Source: Candidatus Microbacterium phytovorans (GTDB lineage: Bacteria > Actinomycetota > Actinomycetes > Actinomycetales > Microbacteriaceae). Taken from it: a stretch of DNA of 64,000 nt. Where the stretch lies: the NCBI GenBank assembly GCA_029202445.1, contig CP119321.1:372001-436000 (forward strand). Direction: 5' to 3'. The position numbers and the translations under genes were made by a program. Below are positions 1 to 9,471 of this stretch, one piece after another (the stretch's first letter is position 1; the number at the start of each line of letters is the position of its first letter). The notes below the pieces were generated by a model. The model was given only the letters and a program-made list of their open reading frames with translations. It searched no databases and was not told the DNA's origin.

Positions 1-55
1 CACGATATGCAATATATCGCATCGAGACGAGCGGTCACCGGGTCGGCAGCCGCAC
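1..55. other. Left edge, AT-rich patch
   Basis: Non-coding stub downstream of pcp. Bases 4-19 are unusually AT-rich for this DNA and nearly palindromic (GATAT and ATATC around GCAAT). It could be part of a regulator operator or promoter of a gene to the left, but too little is visible to decide. Confidence 0.2.
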
Positions 56-727
56 TCAGTGCAGGGCGCCGCCCGGGAGATCGCCCGTCTCCGCGTCGCC
101 CGCGGGGTTCGCCGCGGCGTCGAGCGTCGTGCGGACGGCGATGCGCAACGCCTCGACGATGTCGGCGAGAGGCAGTTCGGGGGAGTCGGGACGATCAGGC
201 TCCGCAGCAGGCGCCTGCCCCGTCGCCCACGGAACGTGGAGGAATCCTGCGACCGCGCCGTCGGGGACGGCATCCAACGCGGTGAAGAAGACGTGGTTGC
301 ACACGAAGGTGCCCGCCGAGTGCGAGACCTCCGCCGGGATGCCGGCCTCTCGGATGCGCGCCGCGATCGCCTTGACCGGCACGGTCGCGAACGCGGCGGG
401 CGGGGCGCCCGCGATGCTCGGTTCGTCGATCGGCTGGGCGCCCGCGTTGTCGGGGATGCGGGCGTCGACGAGGTTCACCGCGATCCGTTCCACGCCGATG
501 GCCGCGCGGCCCCCGGCAAGCCCGGTCGCAAGGACCACGTCGGGACGATGGATGCCGATGAGCTCGCGGAGCCGGCGGGCGGCGCCAGCGAAGGTCACCG
601 GCAGCACCTCGACGATGAGCTCCTCCGGTCCGCTCCACGTCGTCGCCACCTCCCGGACCGCGTCGCCGCTGGGATTGGCGCGGTCGCCGCCGAAGGGCTC
701 GAACCCGGTGAGCAGCAGAGTTGTCAC
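56..727 (-). CDS. pcp: Pyroglutamyl-peptidase I
   Basis: Cytoplasmic cysteine peptidase (family C15) that removes N-terminal pyroglutamate from peptides. The 223-residue length matches the family. The N-terminal signature TGFEPFGG (7-14) is present, and the catalytic triad can be read as Glu80 in GVERIAVNL, Cys143 in SAGTFVCNH and His164 in FLHVPW. The start is a GTG at 727 that overlaps the stop of the upstream RNB gene by 4 nt (GTGA), so the two genes are translationally coupled and pcp is the second gene of the pair. The C-terminal 35 residues are acidic and Gly/Ala-rich and are not conserved family sequence. Confidence 0.95.
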   Translation of the reverse strand: MTTLLLTGFEPFGGDRANPSGDAVREVATTWSGPEELIVEVLPVTFAGAARRLRELIGIHRPDVVLATGLAGGRAAIGVERIAVNLVDARIPDNAGAQPIDEPSIAGAPPAAFATVPVKAIAARIREAGIPAEVSHSAGTFVCNHVFFTALDAVPDGAVAGFLHVPWATGQAPAAEPDRPDSPELPLADIVEALRIAVRTTLDAAANPAGDAETGDLPGGALH

Positions 728-2187
728 CTCGACCGCCCGTCTGCAGCACGGTCCACCGGCGCGAAGACCACCGTGCCCGCGGAGACGTCGGCCTGAACGA
801 GGCGGAGCCGGACGGTGCTGCCGGGCGTGGCATCCAGCCCGCGCACCTTCGCCTCGACGGGCGGACTCTGCAGCTGTACGCGCGCAGCGTCGGCGCGCAC
901 GCTGAGCACGACCGCCTCGAACTCCTCGCCCTCGTGCCCGTGGAGCACGGCGGCTTCTACGCGATCGAGTGCTCCCGCCGTGAGCTGCGACACTCGCTGC
1001 CCGCTCGCGCTCATGAGCGACGGCAGCTCGGGGAGGCTCTCACGAGCCCAGTCCGGTACCTCGCGCTCCTGCACGAGTGCTTCGCACACCACGAGGACCC
1101 AGCGGTCGACGAGCCGGCGCAGAGGCGCCGTCGCGTGCGCGTAGGGGGCCCCGATCGCCGCCTGCGTCGTCTCTTCGGGGAGTTCGCCGTCGAACGCCGC
1201 GTAGCCCGCGCCGCGGAAGAGCCCCGCGGCGTACTCCTTCACCGCTCGCGCGGCCGGGGAGCGGTCCAGCCCGCGCAGATAATCGCCGTAGGGCGTGTCG
1301 GTTGGCCAGGGGATGCCGAGCGCCACCGTCTGTCGGCGGAAGTCGGCGACGTCGTCGGCGTCGGCGGGCGGCATGGTGCGAAGGATGCCGATCCGTCCGC
1401 GCACCATGATCTCGGCGGCGGCCATGCCCGTCAGCAGCGAGACGTGCGCGTTGTGGTCCTCGAGCGGGACGCCCTCGCTCCGCTCGAGGCGATAGCCGTC
1501 GCCCTCGGCGACGATGCGCGTCTCAGGGAGGTTCAGGCTCGCGCCGCCGCGCTCGCGCTCGCGCTCGGCGCGCTGCTGGCCGAACCACGGCATCAGCGCG
1601 AGCGACTCGGGAGCCGAGCCGTCGTCGATGGCACGCTGACCCTCCTCGTAGGTCCATTGCCGTCGCGAACGCACCACGGCGCGCGTAAGAGTGGTCTCGA
1701 CGGGGCGGGCCCCGCTGTCGAGCACGAACCGCCACACGAACGCGCGTCGGTCGCGGTCGGGGAGGAGCGACGCGGCATCCTCGCTCAGGATCTCCGGGTG
1801 CAGCGGCACACGTCCATCGGGTGCGTACATCGTCTGTCCGCGGCGGCGGGCCTCAGCATCGACCTCACCGCCGGGAGCGACGAACGCCGCCACGTCGGCG
1901 ATCGCATAGTGGAGGACCGCGCCACCGTTATCGGTGCGAGCGAGATGCAGCGCCTGGTCGAGATCGGTGGAGCCGGCGGGATCGATCGTGAGGAACGGGA
2001 TCTCGCGAAGGTCGGCCACGTCTCCGCTCGGTGTCGTCGGCACCCGTCGGGCGACCTCCTCCGCCTCGGCGAGCACGGCGGCGGGAAAGGAGTCCGGCAC
2101 GTCGAGACTCCGACGCAGCTCGGCGAGGGAGGCGGCGAGCTCGGCGCGCACCTCGGTGGGGACGAGGCGGGAACGACGGGGCGGCAC
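724..2187 (-). CDS. RNB-domain exoribonuclease (RNase II family)
   Basis: Predicted 3'-5' exoribonuclease of the RNase II/R superfamily, 487 aa. The catalytic block IDPAGSTDLDQALH (68-81) holds Asp69, Asp75 and Asp77; the position equal to E. coli RNase II Asp210 is Gln78. The protein lacks the N-terminal cold-shock domains of RNase II/R and has only a short S1-like C-terminus, as in many actinobacterial homologues. An upstream in-frame extension is open for a long way, but the start chosen is the GTG at 2187, because TACACT lies exactly 6 nt upstream (2194-2199) and the family alignment begins there. First gene of a two-gene unit with pcp. Confidence 0.88.
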   Translation of the reverse strand: MPPRRSRLVPTEVRAELAASLAELRRSLDVPDSFPAAVLAEAEEVARRVPTTPSGDVADLREIPFLTIDPAGSTDLDQALHLARTDNGGAVLHYAIADVAAFVAPGGEVDAEARRRGQTMYAPDGRVPLHPEILSEDAASLLPDRDRRAFVWRFVLDSGARPVETTLTRAVVRSRRQWTYEEGQRAIDDGSAPESLALMPWFGQQRAERERERGGASLNLPETRIVAEGDGYRLERSEGVPLEDHNAHVSLLTGMAAAEIMVRGRIGILRTMPPADADDVADFRRQTVALGIPWPTDTPYGDYLRGLDRSPAARAVKEYAAGLFRGAGYAAFDGELPEETTQAAIGAPYAHATAPLRRLVDRWVLVVCEALVQEREVPDWARESLPELPSLMSASGQRVSQLTAGALDRVEAAVLHGHEGEEFEAVVLSVRADAARVQLQSPPVEAKVRGLDATPGSTVRLRLVQADVSAGTVVFAPVDRAADGRSR

Positions 2188-2193
2188 GGCCCC

Positions 2194-2199
2194 AGTGTA
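2194..2199 (-). promoter_or_regulatory. -10 hexamer, RNB-pcp unit
   Basis: TACACT, 6 nt before the GTG start at 2187; fits a leaderless transcript. It lies back to back with the promoter of the divergent lipoprotein gene. Confidence 0.55.
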
Positions 2200-2214
2200 G
2201 GCGGGGCCAGGCCC

Positions 2215-2220
2215 TAGGCT
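2215..2220 (+). promoter_or_regulatory. -10 hexamer, lipoprotein gene
   Basis: TAGGCT, 6 nt before the ATG at 2227; fits a leaderless transcript. Confidence 0.6.
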
Positions 2221-2226
2221 CGGGTC

Positions 2227-3267
2227 ATGGACAGAGCCGCTGCCTACCGTCATCGCTTTGCCACCGCGTGCGTCGCGCTGCTGCTGGGATTCGGCGTCAT
2301 CGGCTGTGCGGCCGCTGTGTCGCCAGAGGCGGAATCGACGGTGCCGCCCGTCACGCCCACGACATCCGCGTCGCCGACAGCCGATGCCGCGGTGACGACC
2401 CCGGTGGCCCCGTTCGGTGGCGATTGCGACGCTCTCTTCCAGGAAGACGGCGTACTCGCCGCGATCGGCCCCGCCGAGCAGCGCACCCCCAGCGAGCGGT
2501 GGTGGGTGGGTCTTCAGACGGCCGGCGGCCTTTCGTGCGGCTTCTCCGCGGATGCCGTCGGCGGGTCGGTCGTCATCCTGCCTGCCGCCCTGACGGGCTC
2601 GCTGTCGGTCGATGAGACGGAGCCGAGCTGCCGTCGTGCGTACGACGAGGTCTGGTGTTCGGACACGCGCACCGGCGGCGACTTCTGGGTGCTCGCCCTC
2701 GGGGTGTACGGGGACGATCCGTCCGCCCCGTCGATGGAGGGCGCACCGGTTCCGGAGGTGCTCACCGAGCTCGCGGATGCCGTCGCCGTCGCCGTCAGCG
2801 ATGAAACAGCCACACCGGTGACGCCGTCCGCGACCACGGTCGCCTTGCCGCTGGACTGCGCCGACCTCGCCGACGAGATCGATGTCCCGTCGCTTCTCCG
2901 CGACGGCGAGATCTTCCCCACTCGCATCGAGGAGGGCGGCGGTCCGCTCGATCGCATCCTGGCCGAAGCGGTTGCCGTGTCGGGTCGCTGTGACTGGGCA
3001 GAACTCGAGGACTTCCGCGAAGTGGGCCTGGTCGTCTACCCGGATGCGGCGTGGGCGTGGTCGGAGCCGGAGCTCGCCGAGAGTCTCGAGGCGCCGGAGG
3101 CGCTCACTGTCTCCGGACTCGACGCACAGGTCTCGGGCAATGAGTACCGGACCGTGGTGCTCGTCTCGGACGGGACCAACCTCGTCGAGGTGATCGGTCA
3201 CGGGATCGACACCGACGACCTCGTCGCGGCGACGGAGCGTGTGCTCGCTGCCGTCTCGGCGCCGTAG
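2227..3267 (+). CDS. Putative lipoprotein with two tandem domains
   Basis: Function not recognised. The N-terminus is a lipoprotein signal peptide: a basic start, a hydrophobic core (residues 12-24) and the lipobox VIGC with Cys27 as the lipidated residue. A Pro/Thr/Ser/Ala-rich linker follows (about 30-62). The rest appears to be two divergent copies of one domain of about 135 residues, beginning near [13 protein letters not shown] and [14 protein letters not shown], each with two or more Cys that could pair outside the membrane. The mature protein is acidic. It has its own leaderless promoter, and proS downstream has a separate one, so it is probably monocistronic. Confidence 0.75.
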   Translation: MDRAAAYRHRFATACVALLLGFGVIGCAAAVSPEAESTVPPVTPTTSASPTADAAVTTPVAPFGGDCDALFQEDGVLAAIGPAEQRTPSERWWVGLQTAGGLSCGFSADAVGGSVVILPAALTGSLSVDETEPSCRRAYDEVWCSDTRTGGDFWVLALGVYGDDPSAPSMEGAPVPEVLTELADAVAVAVSDETATPVTPSATTVALPLDCADLADEIDVPSLLRDGEIFPTRIEEGGGPLDRILAEAVAVSGRCDWAELEDFREVGLVVYPDAAWAWSEPELAESLEAPEALTVSGLDAQVSGNEYRTVVLVSDGTNLVEVIGHGIDTDDLVAATERVLAAVSAP

Positions 3268-3317
3268 ACGCTCCCGCGCGCAGATCGCGCAGATCAGCGG
3301 GCGCGGGTGCGCCCCCG

Positions 3318-3323
3318 TAAGCT
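3318..3323 (+). promoter_or_regulatory. -10 hexamer, proS
   Basis: TAAGCT, 8 nt before the GTG at 3332; spacing slightly longer than in the other leaderless-type promoters here. Confidence 0.45.
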
Positions 3324-3331
3324 TGACCCTC

Positions 3332-5086
3332 GTGGTCACACGTCTGTCGAACTTCTTCCTCCGTACGCTCCGTGAAGATCCCGCGGATGCCGAGGTCACG
3401 AGCCATCGGCTGCTCGTGCGCGCGGGCTACATCCGTCGCGCCGCGCCCGGCGTCTTCACGTGGTTGCCGCTCGGACTCCGGGTGAAGGCCAAGATCGAGG
3501 CCGTCATCCGGGAGGAGATGGCCAACGCCGGTGCCTTCGAGGTCCACTTCCCGGCGCTGCTGCCGCGCGACCCGTACGAGGCGTCGGGTCGCTGGACGTC
3601 GTACGGCGACGGCATCTTCCGACTGCAGGACCGTCGCGGTGCCGACTACCTGCTCGCGCCCACGCACGAGGAGATGTTCACGCTGCTCGTGAAAGACCTG
3701 TACTCCTCGTACAAGGACCTGCCGCTGACGATCTACCAGATCCAGGACAAGTACCGCGACGAGGCGCGTCCCCGTGCCGGACTCCTGCGCGGCCGCGAGT
3801 TCACCATGAAGGACGCGTACTCGTTCGACTACACCGACGAAGGGCAGGACGTCTCGTACCAGTCGCAGCGCGACGCGTACGAGCGCATCTTCCAGAAGCT
3901 CGGACTCGAGTACGTCATCGTGGCCGCCGACAACGGGCTCATGGGCGGTGCGCGCTCGGAGGAGTTCCTGCACCCGACGCCCGTCGGGGAGGACACGTTC
4001 GTGCGGTCGGCGGGCGGCTATGCCGCCAACGTCGAGGCGTTCACCACGGTGGTTCCCGACCCGATCCCCTTCGACGGGCTCGCCGAGCCGGTGATCTTCG
4101 ATTCGCCCGACACTCCGACGATCGACACGCTCGTCGCGCACGCCAACGCGACGCTGGCCGGCGAGTACTCGGCCGCCGACACGCTCAAGAACGTCGTCCT
4201 CGCTCTCACGCATCTCGACGGCACGCGCGAGCTGGTCGTCGTGGGGCTCCCCGGCGACCGTGACATCGACGACAAGCGCGCCGAGGTCGCCTTCGCCCCC
4301 GCGGCGGTCGAGCCGGCCACCCCCGACGACTTCGAACGCCACCCGCTCCTGGTCAAGGGCTACATCGGCCCGTGGTCGCCGCAGGGCGCGATCCTCGGCG
4401 AGGAGTCGGCCACCGGCATCCGCTACCTGCTCGACCCGCGCGTGGTCGACGGCTCGTCGTGGATCACCGGCGCGAACATCGACCAGAAGCACGTGCACTC
4501 GCTGGTCGCGGGGCGCGACTTCGCCGCCGACGGCACCGTGGAGGTCGCGACCGTCCGGGCCGGCGATCCCGCTCCCGACGGTTCGGGTCCCGTCGAGCTC
4601 GCGCGCGGCATGGAGATCGGCCACGTCTTCCAGCTCGGCCGCTTCTTCGCCGAGACGCTCGGGCTCCAGGTGCTCGACGAGAACGGCAAGCGGGTAACCG
4701 TGACGATGGGCTCTTACGGCATCGGCGTCACGCGCATCCTCGCGATCATCGCCGAGCTCAACAACGACGAGAAGGGCCTCGTGTGGCCCGAATCGGTGGC
4801 TCCGTTCGACGTGCAGGTGGTGGCGACGGGGAAGGATGCCGTCGCGTTCGACCTCGCCGAGAAGCTCGCCGCCGACGTCGAGAGCGCCGGCAAGTCCGTG
4901 CTCTACGACGATCGGCCGAAGGTGTCGCCGGGGGTGAAGTTCGCCGACGCCGAGCTCGTCGGCGTACCGCGCATCGTGATCGTCGGTCGGGGAGCGGCCG
5001 ACGGCCAGGTCGAACTGTGGAACCGGCGAACGGGTGACCGTGAGGTCGTGCCCGTCGCCGAGGCGGTCCGCCGTCTGAGCGCCTGA
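3332..5086 (+). CDS. proS: Prolyl-tRNA synthetase
   Basis: Class II aminoacyl-tRNA synthetase that charges tRNA-Pro; 584 aa, the bacterial type with an editing insertion between motifs 2 and 3. Visible parts: motif 1 around [15 protein letters not shown] (36-50), motif 2 with [17 protein letters not shown] (141-157), the inserted editing domain (about 220-400), motif 3 GSYGIGVTR (460-468) and an anticodon-binding C-terminus. The open frame extends further upstream, but family alignment and the TAAGCT hexamer support the GTG at 3332 (protein begins [16 protein letters not shown]). In many actinobacteria proS lies just upstream of the nusA-infB region, as it does here. Confidence 0.97.
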   Translation: MVTRLSNFFLRTLREDPADAEVTSHRLLVRAGYIRRAAPGVFTWLPLGLRVKAKIEAVIREEMANAGAFEVHFPALLPRDPYEASGRWTSYGDGIFRLQDRRGADYLLAPTHEEMFTLLVKDLYSSYKDLPLTIYQIQDKYRDEARPRAGLLRGREFTMKDAYSFDYTDEGQDVSYQSQRDAYERIFQKLGLEYVIVAADNGLMGGARSEEFLHPTPVGEDTFVRSAGGYAANVEAFTTVVPDPIPFDGLAEPVIFDSPDTPTIDTLVAHANATLAGEYSAADTLKNVVLALTHLDGTRELVVVGLPGDRDIDDKRAEVAFAPAAVEPATPDDFERHPLLVKGYIGPWSPQGAILGEESATGIRYLLDPRVVDGSSWITGANIDQKHVHSLVAGRDFAADGTVEVATVRAGDPAPDGSGPVELARGMEIGHVFQLGRFFAETLGLQVLDENGKRVTVTMGSYGIGVTRILAIIAELNNDEKGLVWPESVAPFDVQVVATGKDAVAFDLAEKLAADVESAGKSVLYDDRPKVSPGVKFADAELVGVPRIVIVGRGAADGQVELWNRRTGDREVVPVAEAVRRLSA

Positions 5087-5129
5087 CCCGCACCCGCGCC
5101 CTGGCGTCAGGCGGCCTCCGCTGTCCGGA

Positions 5130-5747
5130 TCAGGACTCGCGGTCGGCCGACCCGGCGATCCACGGCGGGCCGAGCGGCACGATGCGCCGGCCCATCGTCC
5201 GCCAGTAGAACTTCTCGATCAGCAGGTACGTCGCCAGCGCAGACGCGAGGAGGAGGACGATCGCGCCCGCCGTGCCCAGCGCGTCGATCCCGGCGAACGC
5301 GCCGACGGACTCCAGCGCCAACCCGACCGCGACGCACAGGAGGGTGACCGGCAGGACGGTGTTGTGGGTCGCTGCGGCGACGGCGAAACCCACGGCGAGA
5401 ATCGCGAACATCAGCGAGAAGACCCCGCGCGGGGTGCCGGTGACCTCGAAGAAGCCGAGTTCGCCGCCGAGGAGGAACCCGGGCATGCAGATCCAGTACC
5501 AGCCGAACGCGTTGTACACGATGAAGTGGAAGTCATCGCCGACGAAGTAGGACAGCATCCCCGCGATGACCTGGACGACGCCGCCGAAGACCGCGCCCAC
5601 CCAGAAGACCGAGCTCTCGGTCTGCACGCCCAGGTGCTCGAGCTGCGCCGTGAGCGTCGCGATGACGAAGCCGAGGAGTCCGATGAGTCCGGGGTCGGCG
5701 CGACGCAGCGCGGATGTCGCCAAGCTCGGCGGGGGAGTATCGGTCAC
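5130..5747 (-). CDS. GPR1/FUN34/YaaH-family acetate/succinate transporter
   Basis: Inner-membrane protein of 205 aa with about six hydrophobic segments. The N-terminal signature region (ADPGLIGLLGF, 18-28) corresponds to the NPAPLGL motif of the acetate uptake transporter family (E. coli SatP), and FNAFGWYW-type residues occur at VYNAFGWYWICMPG. By homology it would import acetate or succinate with protons. The GTG start at 5747 has TAGCGT 6 nt upstream. It is convergent with proS, with 43 bp between them and no clear terminator. Confidence 0.85.
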   Translation of the reverse strand: MTDTPPPSLATSALRRADPGLIGLLGFVIATLTAQLEHLGVQTESSVFWVGAVFGGVVQVIAGMLSYFVGDDFHFIVYNAFGWYWICMPGFLLGGELGFFEVTGTPRGVFSLMFAILAVGFAVAAATHNTVLPVTLLCVAVGLALESVGAFAGIDALGTAGAIVLLLASALATYLLIEKFYWRTMGRRIVPLGPPWIAGSADRES

Positions 5748-5753
5748 GCCTTC

Positions 5754-5759
5754 ACGCTA
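5754..5759 (-). promoter_or_regulatory. -10 hexamer, acetate transporter gene
   Basis: TAGCGT, 6 nt before the GTG start at 5747; leaderless type. Confidence 0.55.
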
Positions 5760-5829
5760 GCGGCACGGGGCTCGGCGCCGGAAGTCGACGGCGAGGCGCG
5801 CACGTCGCGGAGCCGGCGAGGCCGCGTGC

Positions 5830-6342
5830 TCAGCGTGAGATGCGGCCGTGGCGCATCGTCCCGTCCGGCGTCTCCCGGGTGACGAGGGCCTTCAACATCC
5901 CGGCGGCCATGACGACCTTGCCGTGGGCGGGCTCCCAGAACTCCGTCTCCCGCGGTGTCACACGCAGAAGCGCGATGCCGGGAGTGTCGAGCCCGTCTTC
6001 GAACCACACGTCGAGCGACGGCGTGTAGAGCTCCTCCATGCGCGCGCGGTCGTGGACGATGCGGGCGGTGCCGGCGACCGAGACGAAGCGCATGCCCTTG
6101 GCGTCGAGATATGAGAGCCCCACGTCGTGGTCGGCCTCGACCTCGTCGACCTTCTTCGTGTCGTCTGAGGTGAAGAACCAGATGTCGCCCGCGGCATCCA
6201 TCTCGCGCGTGCTCATGGGACGGCTCACGAGGTGCCCATGATCGTCCCGTGTGGTCAGCATCGTGAAGTCGATGTCCTCCACGAGCTCCTTCGCGCGCGC
6301 CACCGCATCGGGGCCGGTCAGCTCGTTGTCAGTGTCACTCAT
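5830..6342 (-). CDS. Pyridoxamine 5'-phosphate oxidase-fold protein (general stress protein 26-like)
   Basis: 170-aa protein with the split-barrel flavin-binding fold of the general stress protein 26 group. Typical elements are FTMLTTRDDHGHLVSRPM (26-43), DIWFFTSDDTKKVDEVE (53-69) and the WEPAHGKV C-terminal segment. It probably binds FMN or F420; the substrate is unknown. The frame is open far upstream but that extension is Arg/His/Asp-rich shadow sequence; the ATG at 6342 is the start homologues would use. A near-consensus hexamer GACTCT lies 6 nt upstream. Confidence 0.85.
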   Translation of the reverse strand: MSDTDNELTGPDAVARAKELVEDIDFTMLTTRDDHGHLVSRPMSTREMDAAGDIWFFTSDDTKKVDEVEADHDVGLSYLDAKGMRFVSVAGTARIVHDRARMEELYTPSLDVWFEDGLDTPGIALLRVTPRETEFWEPAHGKVVMAAGMLKALVTRETPDGTMRHGRISR

Positions 6343-6486
6343 GGGGGGAGAGTCGCACGATCCCCGTGGGCGGCCGAGGGGGTTGACAGCGCGGATGCGC
6401 TCGTCCCGGCACCGGAACCACGGCACCTCGGGACCCTGCTCACCGGATGTTGGTCGTCGCGTAGCCGGCCGTGACAGGCTGGGCCC

Positions 6487-7551
6487 ATGACGGACAGCAC
6501 CATTCCGCCCGAGGTCACCGACGACATCCGCTCGCTGCTGGCCGACGCGGGCATCACCGAAGACGTCGAGCTCGTCTCCCGCATCCTGGCGACGGGTGTC
6601 GGCCTCGGGCTCGACGCCACCAGCCGACTCGACCTCAAGATCACCTCCGCGGCACTGTCCGAGATGCGTCTCGCCTTCCGTCTCTTCGCTCCCTACCGCG
6701 ACGTCCCCAAGGTGACGGTCTTCGGATCCGCGCGCACACGCCCGGACGATCCGCTCTACCTGCGCACGGTGGAGCTGGCGCGGGAACTCGCCAGCCGCGG
6801 CTGGATGGTGGTGACCGGCGCCGGACCGGGGATCATGCAGGCCGCCGCCGAGGGCGCGGGCCCCGACAACTCCCTGGGGGTGTCGATCCGGCTGCCGTTC
6901 GAGGAGAAGCCCAACGCGATCGTCGCCGCGAGCGCGCGCAACGTCGCGATGAAGTACTTCTTCACCCGCAAGCTCATGCTCGTGAAGGAATCGAGCGGGT
7001 TCGTCTGCATGCCCGGCGGTTTCGGCACGCTCGACGAGATGTTCGAACTGCTGACCTTGCAGCAGACGGGCAAGGCCGAGCCGACGCCGATCGTGCTGCT
7101 CGACGCCACGGGAGGAGACTTCTGGCAGGGCCTGCAGCGGTTCGCCGACGACCACCTGATTCCGTCGGGCGTGATCTCACCCGACGATCTCGACCGCGTG
7201 CTGATCACCGACTCCGCCGGCGCCGCCGCCGAGGAGATCACCGGCTTCTGGCGCAACTACGACTCGCTGCGGTGGATGGGGGATCGCCTCGTGCTGCGGC
7301 TTCGGGCGCGCCCGAGCGACGCCGAGATCGACGATCTCAACGAGAGGTTCTCGCATCTGCTCACGCACGGTCGCATCGAGCGCACGGGGCCGCGGCGCCG
7401 CGAGGTCGAGGAGGACGACCGAGTCGATCTCCCGCGGCTGATCATGCACTTCGACCAGTTCCGCGTCGGCGAGCTTTTCCACCTCATCCGGGCCGTCAAC
7501 GCGTGGGAGAGCGCGCCGCCGGCGTCGCCTCCCGATCAGAGGCGGGCGTAG
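6487..7551 (+). CDS. LOG-family protein (TIGR00730-like)
   Basis: 354 aa. The central region is a Rossmann-like LOG domain with GAGPGIMQAA (111-120) and the signature PGGFGTLDE (176-184), the nucleotide-binding motif of cytokinin phosphoribohydrolases and related nucleotide N-glycosidases, formerly called lysine decarboxylases. This protein is longer than the classic 190-residue LOG enzymes, with about 70 extra residues before and 80 after the domain, so the true substrate is uncertain. Its last 16 nt overlap the end of the convergent DUF1206 gene. Confidence 0.85.
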   Translation: MTDSTIPPEVTDDIRSLLADAGITEDVELVSRILATGVGLGLDATSRLDLKITSAALSEMRLAFRLFAPYRDVPKVTVFGSARTRPDDPLYLRTVELARELASRGWMVVTGAGPGIMQAAAEGAGPDNSLGVSIRLPFEEKPNAIVAASARNVAMKYFFTRKLMLVKESSGFVCMPGGFGTLDEMFELLTLQQTGKAEPTPIVLLDATGGDFWQGLQRFADDHLIPSGVISPDDLDRVLITDSAGAAAEEITGFWRNYDSLRWMGDRLVLRLRARPSDAEIDDLNERFSHLLTHGRIERTGPRRREVEEDDRVDLPRLIMHFDQFRVGELFHLIRAVNAWESAPPASPPDQRRA

Positions 7552-8357
7552 CGGGCCCGGAGGAAGCAGAAGAGGCCGTAGGCGATCAGGCCGCCGCCGA
7601 TCGACGCGACGAGGAACGGGCCGCCCGTCATCTCGCGGAGTGCGCGCACCGCCCCATCGAGGCCCCCCGCCGCCTCCGGCTCGATGCGGATGGCCGCGAC
7701 GATGAGCAGGATGCCGATCGCCACCAGGGCCGCGCCCTTCGCGAGGAACCCGACGACGCCGAGGATCGTGACCGCCTTCCCCGCCGCACCGGGCGGGATC
7801 TCGACTTTCGTGCGGAACGAGCGCCGCACCCCCATCACGACGAAGGCGACCCCGCCGATGCCGAGCCCCAGTCCGACGAGGCCGAGCAGGAACGGTCCAC
7901 CCGCGATCGCCAGCACTCCACGGCTCGCGTCCTGCGCGGTCTCGTCCGCGTTGGGGCGGGCGCCCAGGGCGACGCTGACGGCGATGACACCGAGGGCGAT
8001 GAAGACGAGGGCCTGTCCGCCCTCCCCGATCCGCACCCCCCACTTCTTGATGTCGGAACCCCGCGTGATGACGACGGCGTTGGCGAGGTGCCAGACGCCG
8101 AGCGCCGCGAGCAGGAGCGCGAGAGCCCACAGAGCGAGGAACCCCGCCGGCGCCGCTCCCACCGCCTTGAACGCCCCCGCCTGATCGCCGTCGGCCCCGG
8201 CGCCGGCGGCCACAGCGATCACGATGCCCCCGACGAGGAGGTGCACGACGCCGTTGGCGGCGTAACCGCCGCGGGCGAGCAGGCGCAGTGCGGGGGAGGA
8301 GCGGGCTTCACGGGCCGCCTGTTTGGCAGCGCCTTCGGCGCCGGATGGCGAAGTCAT
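7536..8357 (-). CDS. DUF1206 membrane protein
   Basis: 273-aa integral membrane protein with six hydrophobic segments arranged as three repeated pairs, the layout of DUF1206. Each repeat starts with a similar Gly-rich segment (ARGGYAANGVVHLLVGG, IGEGGQALVFIALGVIA, LGVVGFLAKGAALVAIG). The function of the family is unknown. The ATG at 8357 is preceded by TACCGT at 6 nt, which supports this start over longer in-frame options. Transcribed divergently from nusA; its 3' end overlaps the LOG gene by 16 nt, so the two mRNAs are complementary at their ends. Confidence 0.85.
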   Translation of the reverse strand: MTSPSGAEGAAKQAAREARSSPALRLLARGGYAANGVVHLLVGGIVIAVAAGAGADGDQAGAFKAVGAAPAGFLALWALALLLAALGVWHLANAVVITRGSDIKKWGVRIGEGGQALVFIALGVIAVSVALGARPNADETAQDASRGVLAIAGGPFLLGLVGLGLGIGGVAFVVMGVRRSFRTKVEIPPGAAGKAVTILGVVGFLAKGAALVAIGILLIVAAIRIEPEAAGGLDGAVRALREMTGGPFLVASIGGGLIAYGLFCFLRARYARL

Positions 8358-8363
8358 GCGTTC

Positions 8364-8369
8364 ACGGTA
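8364..8369 (-). promoter_or_regulatory. -10 hexamer, DUF1206 gene
   Basis: TACCGT, 6 nt before the ATG at 8357; leaderless type. Confidence 0.55.
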
Positions 8370-8396
8370 GCCCGCGCGGCCCCCCGGGGCATCGGG

Positions 8397-8402
8397 TAAC
8401 GT
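8397..8402 (+). promoter_or_regulatory. -10 hexamer, nusA operon
   Basis: TAACGT, 57-62 nt before the nusA GTG. An ATG at 8410 follows at 7 nt and opens a 58-codon frame that overlaps nusA out of phase; the transcript may therefore start at or near that ATG. Confidence 0.5.
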
Positions 8403-8458
8403 TGTGTGGATGCCGCGGCGGCGACGCCGGGGCGGGACAGCTGAAAAGGGAGGCACCT

Positions 8459-9445
8459 GTGGACATCGATCTGGGACTGCTGCGCACGGTCGAACGCGAG
8501 AAGGAGATCCCCTTCGAGGAACTCGTGCGGATCATCGAACAGGCCATCCTCACGGCCTACGCCAAGCACACCTCCCCGACCGGTGAGCTGCCCGAGGGCG
8601 CTCGCGCGGTGCTCGACCGCAAGTCCGGCCACGTGGCCGTGTTCGTCCCGCTGCTCGACGACGAGGGAGTCGTCATCGGCGAGGAGGAGTCGACTCCGGA
8701 GGACTTCGGCCGCATCGCCGCGTTCGCCGCCAAGCAGGTCATCAGCCAGCGGCTGCGCGACATCGCCGACGACGCGATCCTCGGGGAGTTCCGCGGCAAG
8801 GAGGGCGACATCGTCGCCGGTGTGATCCAGCAGGGACCCAATCCCCGCATGGTCCACGTCGATCTCGGCACGATCGAGGCGATCCTTCCGCCCGAGGAGC
8901 AGGTTCCCGGCGAGGACTACTCCCACGGTTCGCGCGTGCGCGTGTATGTGACCTCGGTCGCCAAGGGGATGAAGGGTCCGGCGATCACGGTCTCTCGCAC
9001 CCACCCCGGCCTGGTGCGCAAGCTGTTCGCCCTCGAGGTGCCCGAGATCGCGTCGGGACTCGTCGAGATCGTCTCGCTCGCTCGCGAAGCCGGTCACCGC
9101 ACCAAGATCGCTGTCAAGGCCAACGACCCTGCCATCAACGCCAAGGGCGCGTGCATCGGTGAGCTCGGGCGCCGCGTCCGGGCCGTCACCGAGGAGCTCG
9201 GCGGCGAGAAGATCGACATCGTCGACTACGACGCGGAGCTGGCGAAGTTCGTCGCCAACGCGCTCTCGCCCGCGAAAGTCACGTCGAGCTTCATCCTCGA
9301 CGCGAACACCAAGGCCGTCCGCGCTCTCGTTCCCGACTATCAGCTGTCGCTGGCCATCGGCAAGGAGGGGCAGAACGCCCGCCTGGCGGCCAAGCTCACC
9401 GGCGCGAAGATCGACATCCAGCCTGACAGCATCCTGGAGTCGTGA
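8459..9445 (+). CDS. nusA: Transcription termination/antitermination factor NusA
   Basis: RNA polymerase-associated factor of 328 aa: N-terminal RNAP-binding domain (about 1-110), S1 domain (about 115-185, with [20 protein letters not shown]), then two KH domains containing GAKIDI and the loop [15 protein letters not shown] near the C-terminus. Length matches actinobacterial NusA, which lacks the acidic repeats of E. coli NusA. The start is a GTG at 8459 preceded by a strong Shine-Dalgarno GGGAGG (8448-8453). First gene of nusA-ylxR-infB. Unusually, no rimP gene stands before it; the preceding gene is DUF1206 on the opposite strand. Confidence 0.96.
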   Translation: MDIDLGLLRTVEREKEIPFEELVRIIEQAILTAYAKHTSPTGELPEGARAVLDRKSGHVAVFVPLLDDEGVVIGEEESTPEDFGRIAAFAAKQVISQRLRDIADDAILGEFRGKEGDIVAGVIQQGPNPRMVHVDLGTIEAILPPEEQVPGEDYSHGSRVRVYVTSVAKGMKGPAITVSRTHPGLVRKLFALEVPEIASGLVEIVSLAREAGHRTKIAVKANDPAINAKGACIGELGRRVRAVTEELGGEKIDIVDYDAELAKFVANALSPAKVTSSFILDANTKAVRALVPDYQLSLAIGKEGQNARLAAKLTGAKIDIQPDSILES

Positions 9446-9471
9446 CGGCGACGACCGGCAACGGGGGTAGG

